Position numbers and translations under genes: made by a program. This document shows, one piece after another, positions 1 through 9,572 of a stretch of 64,000 nucleotides of DNA (positions are counted from its first letter, which is position 1; every line of letters starts with the position of its first letter). The notes beneath the pieces are model-generated. The model saw only the letters and a list, made by a program, of their open reading frames with translations. It did no database searches and had not been told where the DNA came from. Source of the DNA: Halobacillus sp. A5 (lineage in GTDB: Bacteria > Bacillota > Bacilli > Bacillales > Halobacillaceae); assembly GCF_024189315.1 (NCBI RefSeq), contig NZ_JAIZEO010000008.1:1-64000 (forward strand), written 5' to 3'.

Positions 1-9
1 AACCAAATG

Positions 10-123
10 ATGTGGTGGCGACAGCGAAGAGGTCACACCTGTTCCCATGCCGAACACAGCAGTTAAGCTCTTCAGCGCCGATGGTAGTCGGGTTGATCCC
101 CGTGAGAGTAGGACGCTGCCACG
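10..123 (+). rRNA. rrf: 5S ribosomal RNA
   Basis: The sequence matches Bacillus 5S rRNA along its length: the conserved core GCGAAGAGGTCACACC, the CCGAACAC segment and the 3' GAGAGTAGGACG. The ends pair as the terminal helix (TGTGGTGGCG with CGCTGCCACG). It is the last gene of an rRNA operon whose 16S and 23S genes lie to the left of the window. The exact ends are set from the terminal helix and may be off by one or two bases. Confidence 0.95.
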
Positions 124-131
124 TCAACGTG

Positions 132-162
132 AACCGAAAGCATATGTGCTTTCGGTTTTTTT
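132..162 (+). terminator. rrn operon terminator
   Basis: An 11-bp perfect stem, AACCGAAAGCA (132-142) with TGCTTTCGGTT (147-157), has a TATG loop and runs into a T tract. It lies 9 bases after the 5S gene and ends the upstream rRNA operon. Confidence 0.93.
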
Positions 163-220
163 AGTATAATTAAGGTAAGCTGAATTCAATTTACTTATAT
201 TTTGAAGGGCAGGCGTTTTC

Positions 221-913
221 ATGGAACAAACCTATATGTTTACAGAAAATCTGGACGTCTTCTTGGTTCGTTTGTGCGTAGCTTTGTTATTATCAGGTTT
301 GATTGGTTTTGAAAGAGAACTAAAAAACCATTCTGCCGGGTTCCGCACACATATTTTAGTCGGAGTCGGTTCTTGTCTTATGATGCTGTTATCATTATAC
401 GGGTTTGAAAACTTTATCGAAACTTATGACAATATCCGCTTTGATCCTTCACGAATCCCTTCATATGTCATTAGTGGAATAGGTTTTCTAGGAGCCGGTA
501 CTATTATCGTGAATGGGATGACAATTAGAGGGTTGACGACAGCCGCTTCCATCTGGACAGTAGCCGGTTTAGGATTAGTAGTTGGAGCCGGTATGTATGG
601 AGTAGCTATTTTAGCAACCACCCTGGTATTATTAAGTCTTATTTTCTTGAATAATTTAGAAAAAAGATATGTGAGCCCTTACCTAAAAAACACGTATGTT
701 ATTATTGCTGAAGAATCTGTAAAAATAAGCGCACTTTTACAGGTGTTTGATGATCAGTCTATCGTGCTTAAACGTTTTGAAATTGAAAAAGAACCTCACT
801 CTCGTAAAACCGTCTATGTTCATGTGGAAAGGAAGCAGAAGGTAGACGAATCAGCTTTATTGGAAAAATTATCTCATATCGACTCTGTGGTAAAGGTGAC
901 TCGCAGAAAATAA
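221..913 (+). CDS. MgtC/SapB family inner-membrane protein
   Basis: The 230-residue protein has an MgtC/SapB membrane domain over about residues 10-145 with four or five hydrophobic segments. Family signatures visible are GLIGFEREL, RTHILVGVG, GIGFLGAGTII and GLTTAASIWTVAGLG. A soluble C-terminal part (about 150-230) resembles the ACT-like regulatory domain found in longer family members. MgtC proteins are linked to growth in low magnesium and to inhibition of F-type ATP synthase in pathogens; the role here is unknown. It is a single-gene unit between the 5S terminator and its own terminator at 917-946. A TATAAT at 165-170 could be its -10 box, but no good -35 is visible. Family assignment is firm, function is not. 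Confidence 0.9.
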   Translation: MEQTYMFTENLDVFLVRLCVALLLSGLIGFERELKNHSAGFRTHILVGVGSCLMMLLSLYGFENFIETYDNIRFDPSRIPSYVISGIGFLGAGTIIVNGMTIRGLTTAASIWTVAGLGLVVGAGMYGVAILATTLVLLSLIFLNNLEKRYVSPYLKNTYVIIAEESVKISALLQVFDDQSIVLKRFEIEKEPHSRKTVYVHVERKQKVDESALLEKLSHIDSVVKVTRRK

Positions 914-916
914 CTA

Positions 917-946
917 ACTATACGATTTAATTCGTATAGTTTTTTT
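917..946 (+). terminator. terminator after the MgtC-family gene
   Basis: A 9-bp stem ACTATACGA (917-925) pairs with TCGTATAGT (932-940), followed by seven T residues. It lies directly after the stop codon and separates this gene from the ctsR operon. Confidence 0.92.
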
Positions 947-1002
947 GTTTTAACCTTTTCTTATTTAGGGAATGATTACTCATGTAGTTCGAAACATTTT
1001 AG

Positions 1003-1030
1003 TTGCGTCACAGATAAAAATTAGTATAAT
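1003..1030 (+). promoter_or_regulatory. SigA promoter of the ctsR operon
   Basis: A TTGCGT -35 (1003-1008) and a TATAAT -10 (1025-1030) are separated by 16 bp. The CtsR operator begins 8 bp downstream of the -10, so a bound repressor would cover the start site. Confidence 0.8.
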
Positions 1031-1038
1031 AAAGTTAA

Positions 1039-1061
1039 GGTCAAAGATAGTCAAAGTCAAA
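1039..1061 (+). promoter_or_regulatory. CtsR operator (heptamer direct repeats)
   Basis: GGTCAAA (1039-1045), a 3-bp spacer, then AGTCAAA (1049-1055) match the CtsR operator A/GGTCAAA-NAN-A/GGTCAAA. A third heptamer, AGTCAAA (1055-1061), overlaps the second by one base. The site lies between the -10 box and the ctsR ribosome binding site, as expected for autorepression of the class III heat-shock operon. Confidence 0.9.
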
Positions 1062-1076
1062 AGAGGAGGAGGGAAA

Positions 1077-1541
1077 ATGCGGAATATTTCCGACATCATC
1101 GAAGAGTATTTAAAAAATACTTTAGAAGAGAATCAAAAGCATACCATTGAAATAAAACGCAGTGAGATCGCTGATCAATTTCAATGTGTTCCGTCACAGA
1201 TCAATTATGTGATTAAAACCCGGTTTACAGTGGAAAAGGGATATATAGTTGAAAGTAAACGTGGCGGCGGAGGTTTTATCCGTATAAAGCGTGTTCAGCA
1301 CAGGTCTGAATCACAAATGTTTGATGACATTATTCATATGATTCAGCCAGAGCTCTCCCAATCAGTCGCTGTGGACATTATTGAAAGACTAAAAGATCAT
1401 GAGAGTATTACGGAACGCGAAGCCCGGATGATGGCTAGTGTAATGGAACGGGAAGTTCTTGCTTTTCCTCTTCCTCTGAGAGATGAAATTCGTTCCAGAA
1501 TTCTTACGGCTATGTTGTTCACCTTAAAGTATCAAAGCTAG
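1077..1541 (+). CDS. ctsR: CtsR, repressor of class III heat-shock genes
   Basis: CtsR is a dimeric winged-helix repressor that binds heptamer direct repeats upstream of clp genes. It loses DNA binding on heat shock and is degraded by ClpCP after McsB action. The start is ATG 1077 behind a strong AGGAGGAGGG site; the longer open frame from 972 runs through the promoter and operator and is rejected. The resulting 154 residues equal the usual family length. The N-terminal half is the DNA-binding domain, with the glycine-rich wing ESKRGGGGFIRI; the C-terminal half is the four-helix dimerisation domain. It is the first gene of ctsR-mcsA-mcsB-clpC and autoregulated through 1039-1061. Confidence 0.97.
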   Translation: MRNISDIIEEYLKNTLEENQKHTIEIKRSEIADQFQCVPSQINYVIKTRFTVEKGYIVESKRGGGGFIRIKRVQHRSESQMFDDIIHMIQPELSQSVAVDIIERLKDHESITEREARMMASVMEREVLAFPLPLRDEIRSRILTAMLFTLKYQS

Positions 1542-1561
1542 GTAAGGAAGGAGAGGGTCTT

Positions 1562-2110
1562 ATGGATTGTCAGCGTTGCCATAACCGTCCTGCTACTGTT
1601 CATTTAACACAAGTAATTAATGGTGAAAAAACGGAAACTCATGTATGTGAATATTGCGCCAAAGAAAAGGGCTATATCAATGAGAAAGAAGAGAATTTCA
1701 CCTTAAATGACTTATTGTCAGGGCTTTTCAATTATGAACAACCTCCTTCTTTAAAGGGTCACCCTTCAAAGACGTACCAGCCAAAAGAATCCTTAAAATG
1801 TCCCGGTTGTGGATTGACATATCAAGAGTTTGCTCAAATTGGAAAGTTTGGCTGTGCAGATTGTTATAAAACCTTTGATGAACGCTTAAACCCGATCTTT
1901 CGCCGTGTGCACAGCGGAAACACCAAGCACGATGGCAAAGTCCCGAAGCGAGAAGGAGGCAACCTGCACGTAAAGCGGCAAATGGATCAATATAAGTCCC
2001 AACTGCAAAAACTAATTGAGCAGGAAGAATTTGAGGAAGCAGCAAAAATTAGAGATGAAATTCGTTCTTTAGAGCAGCAGCTTCATCACGGGGAGGGGGA
2101 TGGAGAATAA
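1562..2110 (+). CDS. mcsA: McsA, zinc-binding activator of McsB
   Basis: McsA stimulates the protein arginine kinase McsB and takes part in CtsR control and ClpC adaptor function. Four CxxC pairs are visible (C3/C6, C29/C32, C80/C83, C98/C101), enough for two zinc sites, followed by a C-terminal UVR motif (about residues 142-175) of the kind that binds ClpC. At 182 residues it has the family's normal length. It starts 20 bp after ctsR behind AAGGAGAGG, and its stop codon overlaps the mcsB start by one base (TAATG), indicating translational coupling. Confidence 0.96.
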   Translation: MDCQRCHNRPATVHLTQVINGEKTETHVCEYCAKEKGYINEKEENFTLNDLLSGLFNYEQPPSLKGHPSKTYQPKESLKCPGCGLTYQEFAQIGKFGCADCYKTFDERLNPIFRRVHSGNTKHDGKVPKREGGNLHVKRQMDQYKSQLQKLIEQEEFEEAAKIRDEIRSLEQQLHHGEGDGE

Positions 2111-3180
2111 TGTCTTTAGAGCAATTTATCAATGAAGCTATTAGCCCATGGATGAAACAAGAAGGTCCTGACAGCGATATCGTAATGAGCAGCCGTATAC
2201 GTCTCGCCAGGAATTTTCAGAAATATCCTTTTCCCGTAATATCTTCAGAAGATCGAATGAAAGAAATACTTGAGTTTTTTAAAAAAGAATATAAAGGGCA
2301 ATCATTTAGAGATTATAAGGATTTTGAAGTAGTTGAAATGAATGAACTACAGCCAATTGAAAAACGGGTACTGGTGGAAAAACATTTAATCAGTCCTCAT
2401 TTAACAGATCATTCGAAGAGCTCTGCTTCGTTAATTTCTCAAAACGAGCAGGTATCGATTATGATCAATGAAGAGGATCATATCCGTATTCAATTGTATT
2501 TCCCCGGTTTTCAGCTTGACCGTGCTCTGGAACAAGCTTTCCAGCTAGATGACTGGCTGGAGGAGAAGGTGGACTATGCTTTTGATGAGAATCGTGGGTA
2601 TTTAACCGCCTGTCCAACAAACGTAGGCACTGGCATGAGAGCTTCGGTGATGATGCACTTGCCTGCTTTAGCGATGACGCAGCAAATTAACCGGATGACT
2701 CCAGCCATTAATCAACTTGGATTAGTTGTACGGGGAATTTACGGAGAAGGCAGCGAAGCTTTAGGGAACATTTTTCAAATTTCCAACCAAATTACATTGG
2801 GAAAATCAGAAGAAGATATTGTCGAGGATTTGCACAGTGTGGTAAGGCAGTTGATCGATCAGGAACGGAAAGCACGACAGACGTTAATGCACCGTTCCGG
2901 CATTCAGATAGAAGATCGCGTTTTTCGTTCGTATGGTGTTTTGAAGCACAGTCGAATCATAGAGTCTAAGGAGGCGGCAAAATGTTTATCTGACCTCCGG
3001 CTCGGAATTGATTTAGGCTTCATTGACCATATTCCAAAAACCATCCTCAATGAGCTGATGGTTCTTACGCAGCCAGGGTTCCTGCAGCAATATGCGAAAG
3101 AAACGTTATCTCCGGATGAACGGGATATTCGCAGAGCATCACTGATTCGAGAAAGACTTCAATTAGAAAAACAAGATTAA
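2110..3180 (+). CDS. mcsB: McsB, protein arginine kinase
   Basis: McsB phosphorylates arginine residues on proteins, marking them for ClpC-ClpP degradation. The 356-residue protein is a phosphagen-kinase-fold enzyme. SSRIRLARN near residue 27 and [16 protein letters not shown] near 208 are nucleotide-binding segments, and ACPTNVGTG near 166 contains the active-site cysteine loop. RDIRRA near the C terminus matches the phosphoarginine-binding element of the family. Translation is coupled to mcsA by the TAATG overlap, and clpC follows after about 20 bp. Confidence 0.97.
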   Translation: MSLEQFINEAISPWMKQEGPDSDIVMSSRIRLARNFQKYPFPVISSEDRMKEILEFFKKEYKGQSFRDYKDFEVVEMNELQPIEKRVLVEKHLISPHLTDHSKSSASLISQNEQVSIMINEEDHIRIQLYFPGFQLDRALEQAFQLDDWLEEKVDYAFDENRGYLTACPTNVGTGMRASVMMHLPALAMTQQINRMTPAINQLGLVVRGIYGEGSEALGNIFQISNQITLGKSEEDIVEDLHSVVRQLIDQERKARQTLMHRSGIQIEDRVFRSYGVLKHSRIIESKEAAKCLSDLRLGIDLGFIDHIPKTILNELMVLTQPGFLQQYAKETLSPDERDIRRASLIRERLQLEKQD

Positions 3181-3200
3181 ATCGTTAGGAGGTCATGTCC

Positions 3201-5654
3201 ATGATGTTTGGACGATTTACTGAAAGAGCTCAAAAGGTATTAGCATTAGCACAAGAAGAGGCTGTACGTTTAGGTCATAACAACATTGGAACTGAACACA
3301 TTTTATTAGGATTAGTCAGTGAGGGGGAAGGAATTGCGGCTAAAGCACTGACTGCTCTCGGCCTTGAGTCAAGTAAAATTCAGCAGGAAGTAGAGAATTT
3401 AATAGGTAAAGGGGAAAAAGTATCCCAAACGATTCATTATACACCCCGCGCTAAAAAGGTGATAGAGCTGTCTATGGATGAAGCTCGCAAATTAGGTCAC
3501 TCTTATGTAGGCACCGAGCACATTCTGCTTGGTTTAATCCGCGAAGGTGAAGGTGTAGCAGCGCGTGTTCTAAATAACCTTGGGGTAAGCTTAAATAAAG
3601 CTCGTCAGCAAGTGCTTCAGCTTCTTGGCAATAATGAATCTACAGGTGGGCAGAACCGCCGCGGCGGTGGTTCAAGTTCTCAAGCTGCCAACGCCAACAC
3701 ACCGACACTGGATTCTTTAGCCCGTGATCTGACCGCTATTGCAAAAGAGGGCAACATTGACCCGGTGATCGGGCGCAGCAAGGAAATTGAACGTGTTATC
3801 CAAGTTTTAAGCCGCCGCACGAAAAACAACCCTGTACTTGTAGGTGAGCCAGGTGTAGGTAAAACGGCAATTGCAGAAGGACTCGCTCAGCAGATCATGA
3901 ACAATGAAATACCTGAGATCCTCCGTGATAAACGAGTAATGACGCTTGATATGGGTACAGTTGTAGCGGGGACGAAATACCGTGGTGAATTCGAGGACCG
4001 CCTGAAAAAAGTAATGGAAGAAATCCGCCAGGCCGGCAACATTATTTTATTTATTGATGAACTGCACACCCTTATTGGAGCAGGCGGAGCAGAAGGTGCT
4101 ATTGATGCATCTAACATCCTTAAGCCTTCTCTAGCCCGTGGTGAACTGCAGTGTATCGGTGCAACAACACTTGACGAGTATAAGAAATATATTGAAAAAG
4201 ACGCAGCTCTTGAGCGCCGCTTCCAGCCAATCCAGGTGGATGAACCTACGCTTGATGAGTCTGTACAAATTTTAAAAGGTCTGCGTGACCGCTATGAAGC
4301 ACACCACCGTGTGACGATAACCGATGATTCTATTGAATCAGCTGTCCGGTTCTCTGACCGTTATATTACCGACCGCTTTCTGCCTGATAAAGCCATCGAC
4401 TTAATTGATGAGGCAGCATCCAAAGTTCGTCTTCGTTCGTATACAGCTCCGCCGAACTTAAAAGAGTTAGAGCAGAAGCTTGAAGAAGTACGGAAAGAAA
4501 AAGATGCTGCGGTACAGAGTCAGGAATTTGAAAAGGCAGCTTCCTTAAGGGATAGTGAGCAGCGACTGCGCGATGAGCTTGATCAAACGAAAGATGAATG
4601 GAAAGAGAAGCAGGGTCAGGAGGATTCTGAAGTTACCGTCGAGGACATTGCTTCCATTGTCTCCACCTGGACTGGTGTACCTGTTTCCAAAATGACTACT
4701 GAAGAAAGTGAGCGTCTGCTTCACTTAGAGGACACGCTTCACAACCGTATTATTGGTCAGCAAGAAGCAGTTAAAGCAATCTCTAAAGCGATCCGTCGTG
4801 CACGTGCCGGTTTGAAAGATCCTAAACGTCCTATTGGTTCCTTTATCTTCCTTGGACCGACCGGTGTAGGTAAAACAGAACTTGCCCGCGCTTTGGCTGA
4901 AAGCATGTTCGGAGAAGAAGACGCGATGATTCGGATCGATATGTCCGAGTATATGGAAAAACACAGTACGTCACGGCTAGTTGGTTCACCTCCAGGTTAT
5001 GTTGGTTATGATGAAGGCGGCCAGCTGACGGAGAAGGTTCGTAATAAGCCATATTCAGTGATCCTGCTTGATGAAATAGAAAAGGCCCACCCGGAAGTAT
5101 TCAACATTTTACTTCAAGTGCTTGAGGATGGACGGTTAACGGATTCTAAAGGTCGTGTCGTTGATTTCCGTAACACAGTGCTCATCATGACTTCAAACGT
5201 TGGGGCAAATGAGCTGAAGAGAAACAAATACGTTGGATTCTCTATGGGTGAAGCAGACCAGGACTATAAGGATATGAAGTCTAAGGTTACAGACGAATTG
5301 AAAAAAGCCTTCCGTCCTGAGTTCTTGAACCGTATTGATGAAACGATTGTGTTCCATTCTCTAGAAAGGAAACATATGACTCACATTGTAACGCTTATGG
5401 CAGAACAACTGAAAAAACGCCTGCTGGAGCAGGAAATTGACTTTACTTTAACAGAAAAGGCAATCGAGCATATTGCTGAAGAAGGATTTGATCCTGAATA
5501 CGGAGCGCGTCCGCTTCGTCGTTCCATTCAGAAGAATGTAGAGGATCTATTATCTGAGGAACTGTTAAAAGAAAATATCGAAAAAGGTCAAAAAGTAAAA
5601 ATTGACCTTAATGATGATAAAGAATTTACAGTTCACATTCAGCAGGAAGCATAA
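3201..5654 (+). CDS. clpC: ClpC, AAA+ unfoldase of the ClpCP protease
   Basis: ClpC is a class I HSP100 unfoldase that feeds substrates, including arginine-phosphorylated proteins, to ClpP. Visible parts in order are the double Clp-N repeat (1-145), AAA D1 with Walker A GEPGVGKT and Walker [10 protein letters not shown], a middle region with a UVR motif ([12 protein letters not shown]), AAA D2 with Walker [12 protein letters not shown], and a VGF tripeptide in a loop that docks on ClpP. ATG 3201 is preferred because TTAGGAGGT at 3185-3193 leaves only one base before ATG 3195 but a normal gap to 3201, and [11 protein letters not shown] is the family start. This gives 817 residues. Last gene of the ctsR operon. 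Confidence 0.97.
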   Translation: MMFGRFTERAQKVLALAQEEAVRLGHNNIGTEHILLGLVSEGEGIAAKALTALGLESSKIQQEVENLIGKGEKVSQTIHYTPRAKKVIELSMDEARKLGHSYVGTEHILLGLIREGEGVAARVLNNLGVSLNKARQQVLQLLGNNESTGGQNRRGGGSSSQAANANTPTLDSLARDLTAIAKEGNIDPVIGRSKEIERVIQVLSRRTKNNPVLVGEPGVGKTAIAEGLAQQIMNNEIPEILRDKRVMTLDMGTVVAGTKYRGEFEDRLKKVMEEIRQAGNIILFIDELHTLIGAGGAEGAIDASNILKPSLARGELQCIGATTLDEYKKYIEKDAALERRFQPIQVDEPTLDESVQILKGLRDRYEAHHRVTITDDSIESAVRFSDRYITDRFLPDKAIDLIDEAASKVRLRSYTAPPNLKELEQKLEEVRKEKDAAVQSQEFEKAASLRDSEQRLRDELDQTKDEWKEKQGQEDSEVTVEDIASIVSTWTGVPVSKMTTEESERLLHLEDTLHNRIIGQQEAVKAISKAIRRARAGLKDPKRPIGSFIFLGPTGVGKTELARALAESMFGEEDAMIRIDMSEYMEKHSTSRLVGSPPGYVGYDEGGQLTEKVRNKPYSVILLDEIEKAHPEVFNILLQVLEDGRLTDSKGRVVDFRNTVLIMTSNVGANELKRNKYVGFSMGEADQDYKDMKSKVTDELKKAFRPEFLNRIDETIVFHSLERKHMTHIVTLMAEQLKKRLLEQEIDFTLTEKAIEHIAEEGFDPEYGARPLRRSIQKNVEDLLSEELLKENIEKGQKVKIDLNDDKEFTVHIQQEA

Positions 5655-5680
5655 TTTTATGAATAAAATATGAAATGTTT

Positions 5681-5713
5681 AAAATCGGAAGGTGTTTGCC
5701 TTCCGATTTTTTT
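5681..5713 (+). terminator. terminator of the ctsR-clpC operon
   Basis: A 12-bp perfect stem AAAATCGGAAGG (5681-5692) pairs with CCTTCCGATTTT (5699-5710) and ends in a T run. It lies 26 bases after the clpC stop codon. Confidence 0.93.
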
Positions 5714-5792
5714 CCGATTTCGATATTCTTTTAGTAAGGGAAATTTAATGGAAATGATATCATCATGAAACTTTTTCACAAACCATATCGTA

Positions 5793-5798
5793 TATAAT
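5793..5798 (+). promoter_or_regulatory. candidate -10 box for radA-disA
   Basis: TATAAT (5793-5798) sits 20 bp before the radA start, after the clpC terminator. No convincing -35 is seen at 16-18 bp upstream (CTTTTT and neighbours), so the promoter is only tentative. Confidence 0.4.
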
Positions 5799-5818
5799 GA
5801 AGTAGAGGAGAGGTAGCC

Positions 5819-7192
5819 TTGGCCAAGAGAAAAACAAAATTTGTGTGCCAGGAGTGTGGATACGAATCTCCTAAATGGATGGGAAAATGTCCAGGCTGCC
5901 ATCAATGGAATACGCTTGTTGAAGAGGCGTCCATTACAGGTGGAACGAGGCACGTTTTCCAGACAAATTCATCAGGAGCTGCTAAACCGGAAAAAATTAC
6001 CGCCATTAAATCTGAGAAAGAACCACGTATGAAGACTGATATGCCAGAGCTTAACAGAGTGCTCGGCGGCGGCATTGTGCCGGGTTCACTGGTTTTGATT
6101 GGCGGAGATCCGGGTATCGGAAAGTCAACATTACTCTTGCAGGTTTCTGCACAAATCGCAGATAAATCATTACCCGTCCTATATATATCCGGCGAAGAAT
6201 CTTCCCGGCAGACAAAGCTTCGTGCTGAGAGACTGGGAATAACGTCAGATGAATTATATGTACTATCAGAAACGAACTTACAGGATGTTTTAACGCAGAT
6301 CGAAGAAATTGATCCCAAATTAGTCATTATTGACTCAATTCAGACCATATTTAAAGAAGATGTTACTTCCGCCCCCGGCAGTGTGTCACAAGTTCGTGAA
6401 TGCACAAGTCAGTTAATGAGGATTGCCAAGAGTAAAGGCATTCCTATTTTTATAGTGGGACACGTAACGAAAGAAGGATCAATCGCAGGGCCGCGTCTGC
6501 TGGAGCATATGGTAGATTCCGTGCTTTATTTTGAAGGAGAAAGGCATCATACTTTCAGGATCCTCCGCAGTGTGAAAAACCGTTTCGGAAGCACCCATGA
6601 AATGGGCATTTTTGAAATGAAGGAGAAGGGCTTAGAAGAAGTTCTCAATCCTTCTGAGATCTTTCTTGAGGAAAGGTCTCAAGGGGCAGCAGGATCTATT
6701 GTAGTGGCTTCTATGGAAGGCACACGCCCTGTTTTAGTTGAGATTCAAGCCTTAATTTCACCAACCTCGTTTGGAAATCCCCGTCGAATGGCTACGGGTC
6801 TCGATAACAGCCGGGTCCCTTTGTTAATGGCTGTTCTGGAAAAGCGGGCGGGGCTGCTCTTACAAAATCAGGATGCTTATATTAAAGTGGCCGGCGGCGT
6901 CAAGCTCGATGAACCGGCTATTGATCTGGCTGTTGCCATCAGCATTGCCTCAAGCTTCAGAGACCAGGTTTCCAACGGCAATGATGTCGTGGTCGGCGAA
7001 GTAGGGTTAACAGGCGAAGTGAGGCGGGTTGCGCGGATTGAGCAGCGCGTTCAGGAAGCAGCAAAGCTGGGATTTAAACGAGTCATTATTCCGCAGAAGA
7101 ACCTTGATGGCTGGACGCCTCCTTCTTCGATTCAAGTAGTCGGCGTTCGTACTGTCCAGGAAGCTATGCAAGTGACATTGGGGGATCGATAA
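5819..7192 (+). CDS. radA: RadA, DNA-branch-migration/repair ATPase
   Basis: RadA is a hexameric RecA-like helicase that processes recombination intermediates and D-loops. The 457-residue protein shows an N-terminal C4 zinc finger ([18 protein letters not shown]), Walker [11 protein letters not shown], the RadA-specific KNRFGS motif, and a C-terminal Lon-protease-like domain. Translation starts at TTG 5819, set by AGGAGAGG just upstream and the family N terminus [13 protein letters not shown]. Its TAA overlaps the disA ATG by one base. It has its own transcription start region after the clpC terminator. Confidence 0.96.
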   Translation: MAKRKTKFVCQECGYESPKWMGKCPGCHQWNTLVEEASITGGTRHVFQTNSSGAAKPEKITAIKSEKEPRMKTDMPELNRVLGGGIVPGSLVLIGGDPGIGKSTLLLQVSAQIADKSLPVLYISGEESSRQTKLRAERLGITSDELYVLSETNLQDVLTQIEEIDPKLVIIDSIQTIFKEDVTSAPGSVSQVRECTSQLMRIAKSKGIPIFIVGHVTKEGSIAGPRLLEHMVDSVLYFEGERHHTFRILRSVKNRFGSTHEMGIFEMKEKGLEEVLNPSEIFLEERSQGAAGSIVVASMEGTRPVLVEIQALISPTSFGNPRRMATGLDNSRVPLLMAVLEKRAGLLLQNQDAYIKVAGGVKLDEPAIDLAVAISIASSFRDQVSNGNDVVVGEVGLTGEVRRVARIEQRVQEAAKLGFKRVIIPQKNLDGWTPPSSIQVVGVRTVQEAMQVTLGDR

Positions 7193-8265
7193 TGGAAGGT
7201 CAGGATCATAAAGAAAACTACATCGGAGAAATGCTCAAGTTCGTGGCCCCCGGCACCCCCCTGCGTGAGGGGATTGATAACGTACTTCGTGCTAAGACAG
7301 GCGGGTTGATCGTTATAGGGTACGGAAAAGAAATACAGGAACTGGTCGACGGAGGCTTTCCAATTCAATCAGAATTTACACCGGCCCACTTGTATGAGCT
7401 GGCCAAAATGGACGGTGCTTTAATTTTGAATGATGAAGGCTCGGAAATTCTTTATGCCAATGCGCAGTTAATGCCGGATCCTGACATTCTCTCTACGGAA
7501 ACGGGGATGCGTCATAGAACGGCAGAGCGTGTAGCTAAACAAACCGGGCACCTCGTCATTGCTATTTCCCAGAGGCGGAATGTCATTACTTTATATAAAG
7601 GGTCCATCCGCTATTCTTTAAAGGACATTGGTGTAATATTGACAAAAGCGAATCAGGCGATTCAGACCCTGGAAAAATACAAGATCGTGCTTGATCAGAG
7701 TATAACGAATCTTGGAGCCATGGAATTTGAAAACATGGTATCGTTCTCTGAAGTGATTCAAGTGGTCCACCGTGTGGAAATGGTGCTGCGGATTAAAACC
7801 GAAATATTAAATTATGTGAATGAACTGGGGACAGAAGGGCGTCTTATTCAATTACAATTAACCGAGCTCGTATCAAACATTGAAGAAGAAGCTTCTTTGT
7901 TACTGCGTGATTATAGCAAGCGTCCGGATTATGAACCCTACTATATTTTACGAAAAATGCAGGAATATTCTGGTACCGAGCTTATATCAGATGATCAAGT
8001 ATTAAAGCTTTTAGGGTATTCTTCAGGTACAAAATTGTCAGACCCGATATATCCAAGAGGCTATCGTGTCATGCACAGGATCCCCAGACTCCCGGCTTTA
8101 ATTATCGATCACCTCGTGGAGCGGTTTGGCACGTTAAATGACGTCGTGCAAGCGTCGGTAAAAGAGTTAGTGGAGGTAGATGGAGTCGGGGAAGTACGCG
8201 CTAAGAAAATCGGTGAAGGACTGGAAAGAATCCAGGAGCAGTTATTTGTAGATCGTCATTTATAG
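7192..8265 (+). CDS. disA: DisA, diadenylate cyclase and DNA-integrity scanner
   Basis: DisA converts two ATP to cyclic di-AMP and scans chromosomes for branched structures, linking genome integrity to sporulation. At 357 residues it is full length. The N-terminal DAC domain has the DGA motif (KMDGALIL) and the RHR motif ([11 protein letters not shown]), both required for catalysis. A helical linker and a C-terminal helix-hairpin-helix DNA-binding domain ([16 protein letters not shown]) follow. The start codon overlaps the radA stop (TAATG); RadA is known to inhibit DisA in B. subtilis, which fits the coupling. Confidence 0.97.
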   Translation: MEGQDHKENYIGEMLKFVAPGTPLREGIDNVLRAKTGGLIVIGYGKEIQELVDGGFPIQSEFTPAHLYELAKMDGALILNDEGSEILYANAQLMPDPDILSTETGMRHRTAERVAKQTGHLVIAISQRRNVITLYKGSIRYSLKDIGVILTKANQAIQTLEKYKIVLDQSITNLGAMEFENMVSFSEVIQVVHRVEMVLRIKTEILNYVNELGTEGRLIQLQLTELVSNIEEEASLLLRDYSKRPDYEPYYILRKMQEYSGTELISDDQVLKLLGYSSGTKLSDPIYPRGYRVMHRIPRLPALIIDHLVERFGTLNDVVQASVKELVEVDGVGEVRAKKIGEGLERIQEQLFVDRHL

Positions 8266-8392
8266 GTGAATGGAATATTTTTCTTTAAATTGAAAAATGC
8301 TGTCATTTATGCTAGTTTATTAATCAACATTTCAAGGTGAACGATTAATCGGCCTTGAGGTTGGTCATAATGGATACAAGGAGGTGAAAAAA

Positions 8393-9487
8393 GTGCTTAA
8401 ACGTATCGTACAATTATTTATTGTTATGACTGGGGGAACCATTGGTTACCTATACATGCCGGAGCTTTTTTCAATGATGGGCGTTTCCTGGCAGAGTTGG
8501 ATCCAGTCCGGCGCAGGGGCAATTGTTGGAGCACTTATACTGTTTTTATTAACTTTTTGGGTAGTAGATTATATTGTTGATTTTCTAAGGTGGGTGGAAG
8601 ACGCCCTCGTTCGAGCCCCCGTCGCCGATTTGTTATTTGGGAGCCTCGGTCTAATTGTGGGACTCATCATTGCTTATTTAGTTAATAATTTACTCCAGGA
8701 TATTGATATTAAAGTAGTAAGTCAGATTCTGCCTATATTTATTACGTTTTTACTCGGGTACTTTGGATTCCAGGTTGGGTTTAAACGAAAAGATGAGTTT
8801 TTAAATTTATTCGCCAGAAAAGACAAAAAAGGTCTGGAAGATGATGCTTCTGCTCAAGCTGTGGATGAAGCCCTTATACCTAAAGAGAAAATTTTGGATA
8901 CAAGTGTCATTATTGATGGTAGAATTGCTGATATTTGTGAAACACACTTTCTTGAAGGGACAATTGTTATCCCTCAGTTTGTTTTGGAGGAACTTCAGCA
9001 TATCGCTGATTCATCAGACGGACTCAAACGGAACCGCGGGCGGCGCGGTTTAGATATTTTGAACCGTCTGCAGAAAGACCTCCCGGTTAAAGTTGAAATT
9101 TACGACGGGGACTTTGAAGAAGTGCAGGAAGTAGACAGTAAACTTGTGAAGCTCGCTAAAGTGATGGATGGAATTGTGGTCACCAATGATTTTAATTTAA
9201 ATAAAGTCTGTGAGTTTCAAAATGTTCAAGTTCTGAATATTAATGATCTCGCGAATGCCGTTAAACCTGTAGTTCTCCCTGGCGAAGAGATGACAATCCA
9301 AGTCATTAAAGACGGGAAGGAACAAAAACAGGGGATTGGCTACCTGGACGACGGCACAATGATTGTTGTAGAAGAAGGAAAAGATTATATCGGCAAGACA
9401 ATCGAGGTTGTTGTAACAAGTGTACTGCAGACCTCAGCTGGACGAATGATCTTCGCCAGGCCAAAATCACTTGAAAAAGCCTTATAA
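8393..9487 (+). CDS. yacL: YacL, membrane-anchored PIN-TRAM domain protein
   Basis: The protein has four predicted N-terminal membrane segments (about residues 8-125), then a PIN nuclease-fold domain beginning at KILDTSVIIDGRIADICE with further acidic residues (EELQHIAD, TNDFNLNKV), and a C-terminal TRAM domain (about 285-355) that usually binds RNA. The PIN acidic residues look intact, so RNase activity is plausible but not established. GTG 8393 is chosen because AAGGAGGT (8379-8385) overlaps the earlier GTG 8384; MLKRIVQ is also the family start. The 127-bp gap after disA may contain a promoter, but none is clear; a CGATTAATCG palindrome lies at 8342-8351. Confidence 0.92.
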   Translation: MLKRIVQLFIVMTGGTIGYLYMPELFSMMGVSWQSWIQSGAGAIVGALILFLLTFWVVDYIVDFLRWVEDALVRAPVADLLFGSLGLIVGLIIAYLVNNLLQDIDIKVVSQILPIFITFLLGYFGFQVGFKRKDEFLNLFARKDKKGLEDDASAQAVDEALIPKEKILDTSVIIDGRIADICETHFLEGTIVIPQFVLEELQHIADSSDGLKRNRGRRGLDILNRLQKDLPVKVEIYDGDFEEVQEVDSKLVKLAKVMDGIVVTNDFNLNKVCEFQNVQVLNINDLANAVKPVVLPGEEMTIQVIKDGKEQKQGIGYLDDGTMIVVEEGKDYIGKTIEVVVTSVLQTSAGRMIFARPKSLEKAL

Positions 9488-9510
9488 AAACGGTATAACG
9501 AATAGAGATT

Positions 9511-9549
9511 AACAAAAGTGATAACTGCGTGTTATCGCTTTTGTTGTTT
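9511..9549 (+). terminator. terminator-like hairpin after yacL
   Basis: A 15-bp stem with one G-T pair, AACAAAAGTGATAAC (9511-9525) with GTTATCGCTTTTGTT (9531-9545), has a 5-base loop. The T-rich part is mostly in the 3' arm, so the tail is short and termination may be partial. Confidence 0.75.
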
Positions 9550-9572
9550 CACTTTATTTAAGGTGGTTTCCA

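Noticed and set aside
972-1076. Longer start for ctsR at 972
   Set aside because: The extension would cover the promoter and the CtsR operator, and ATG 1077 has a strong ribosome binding site and gives the family length.
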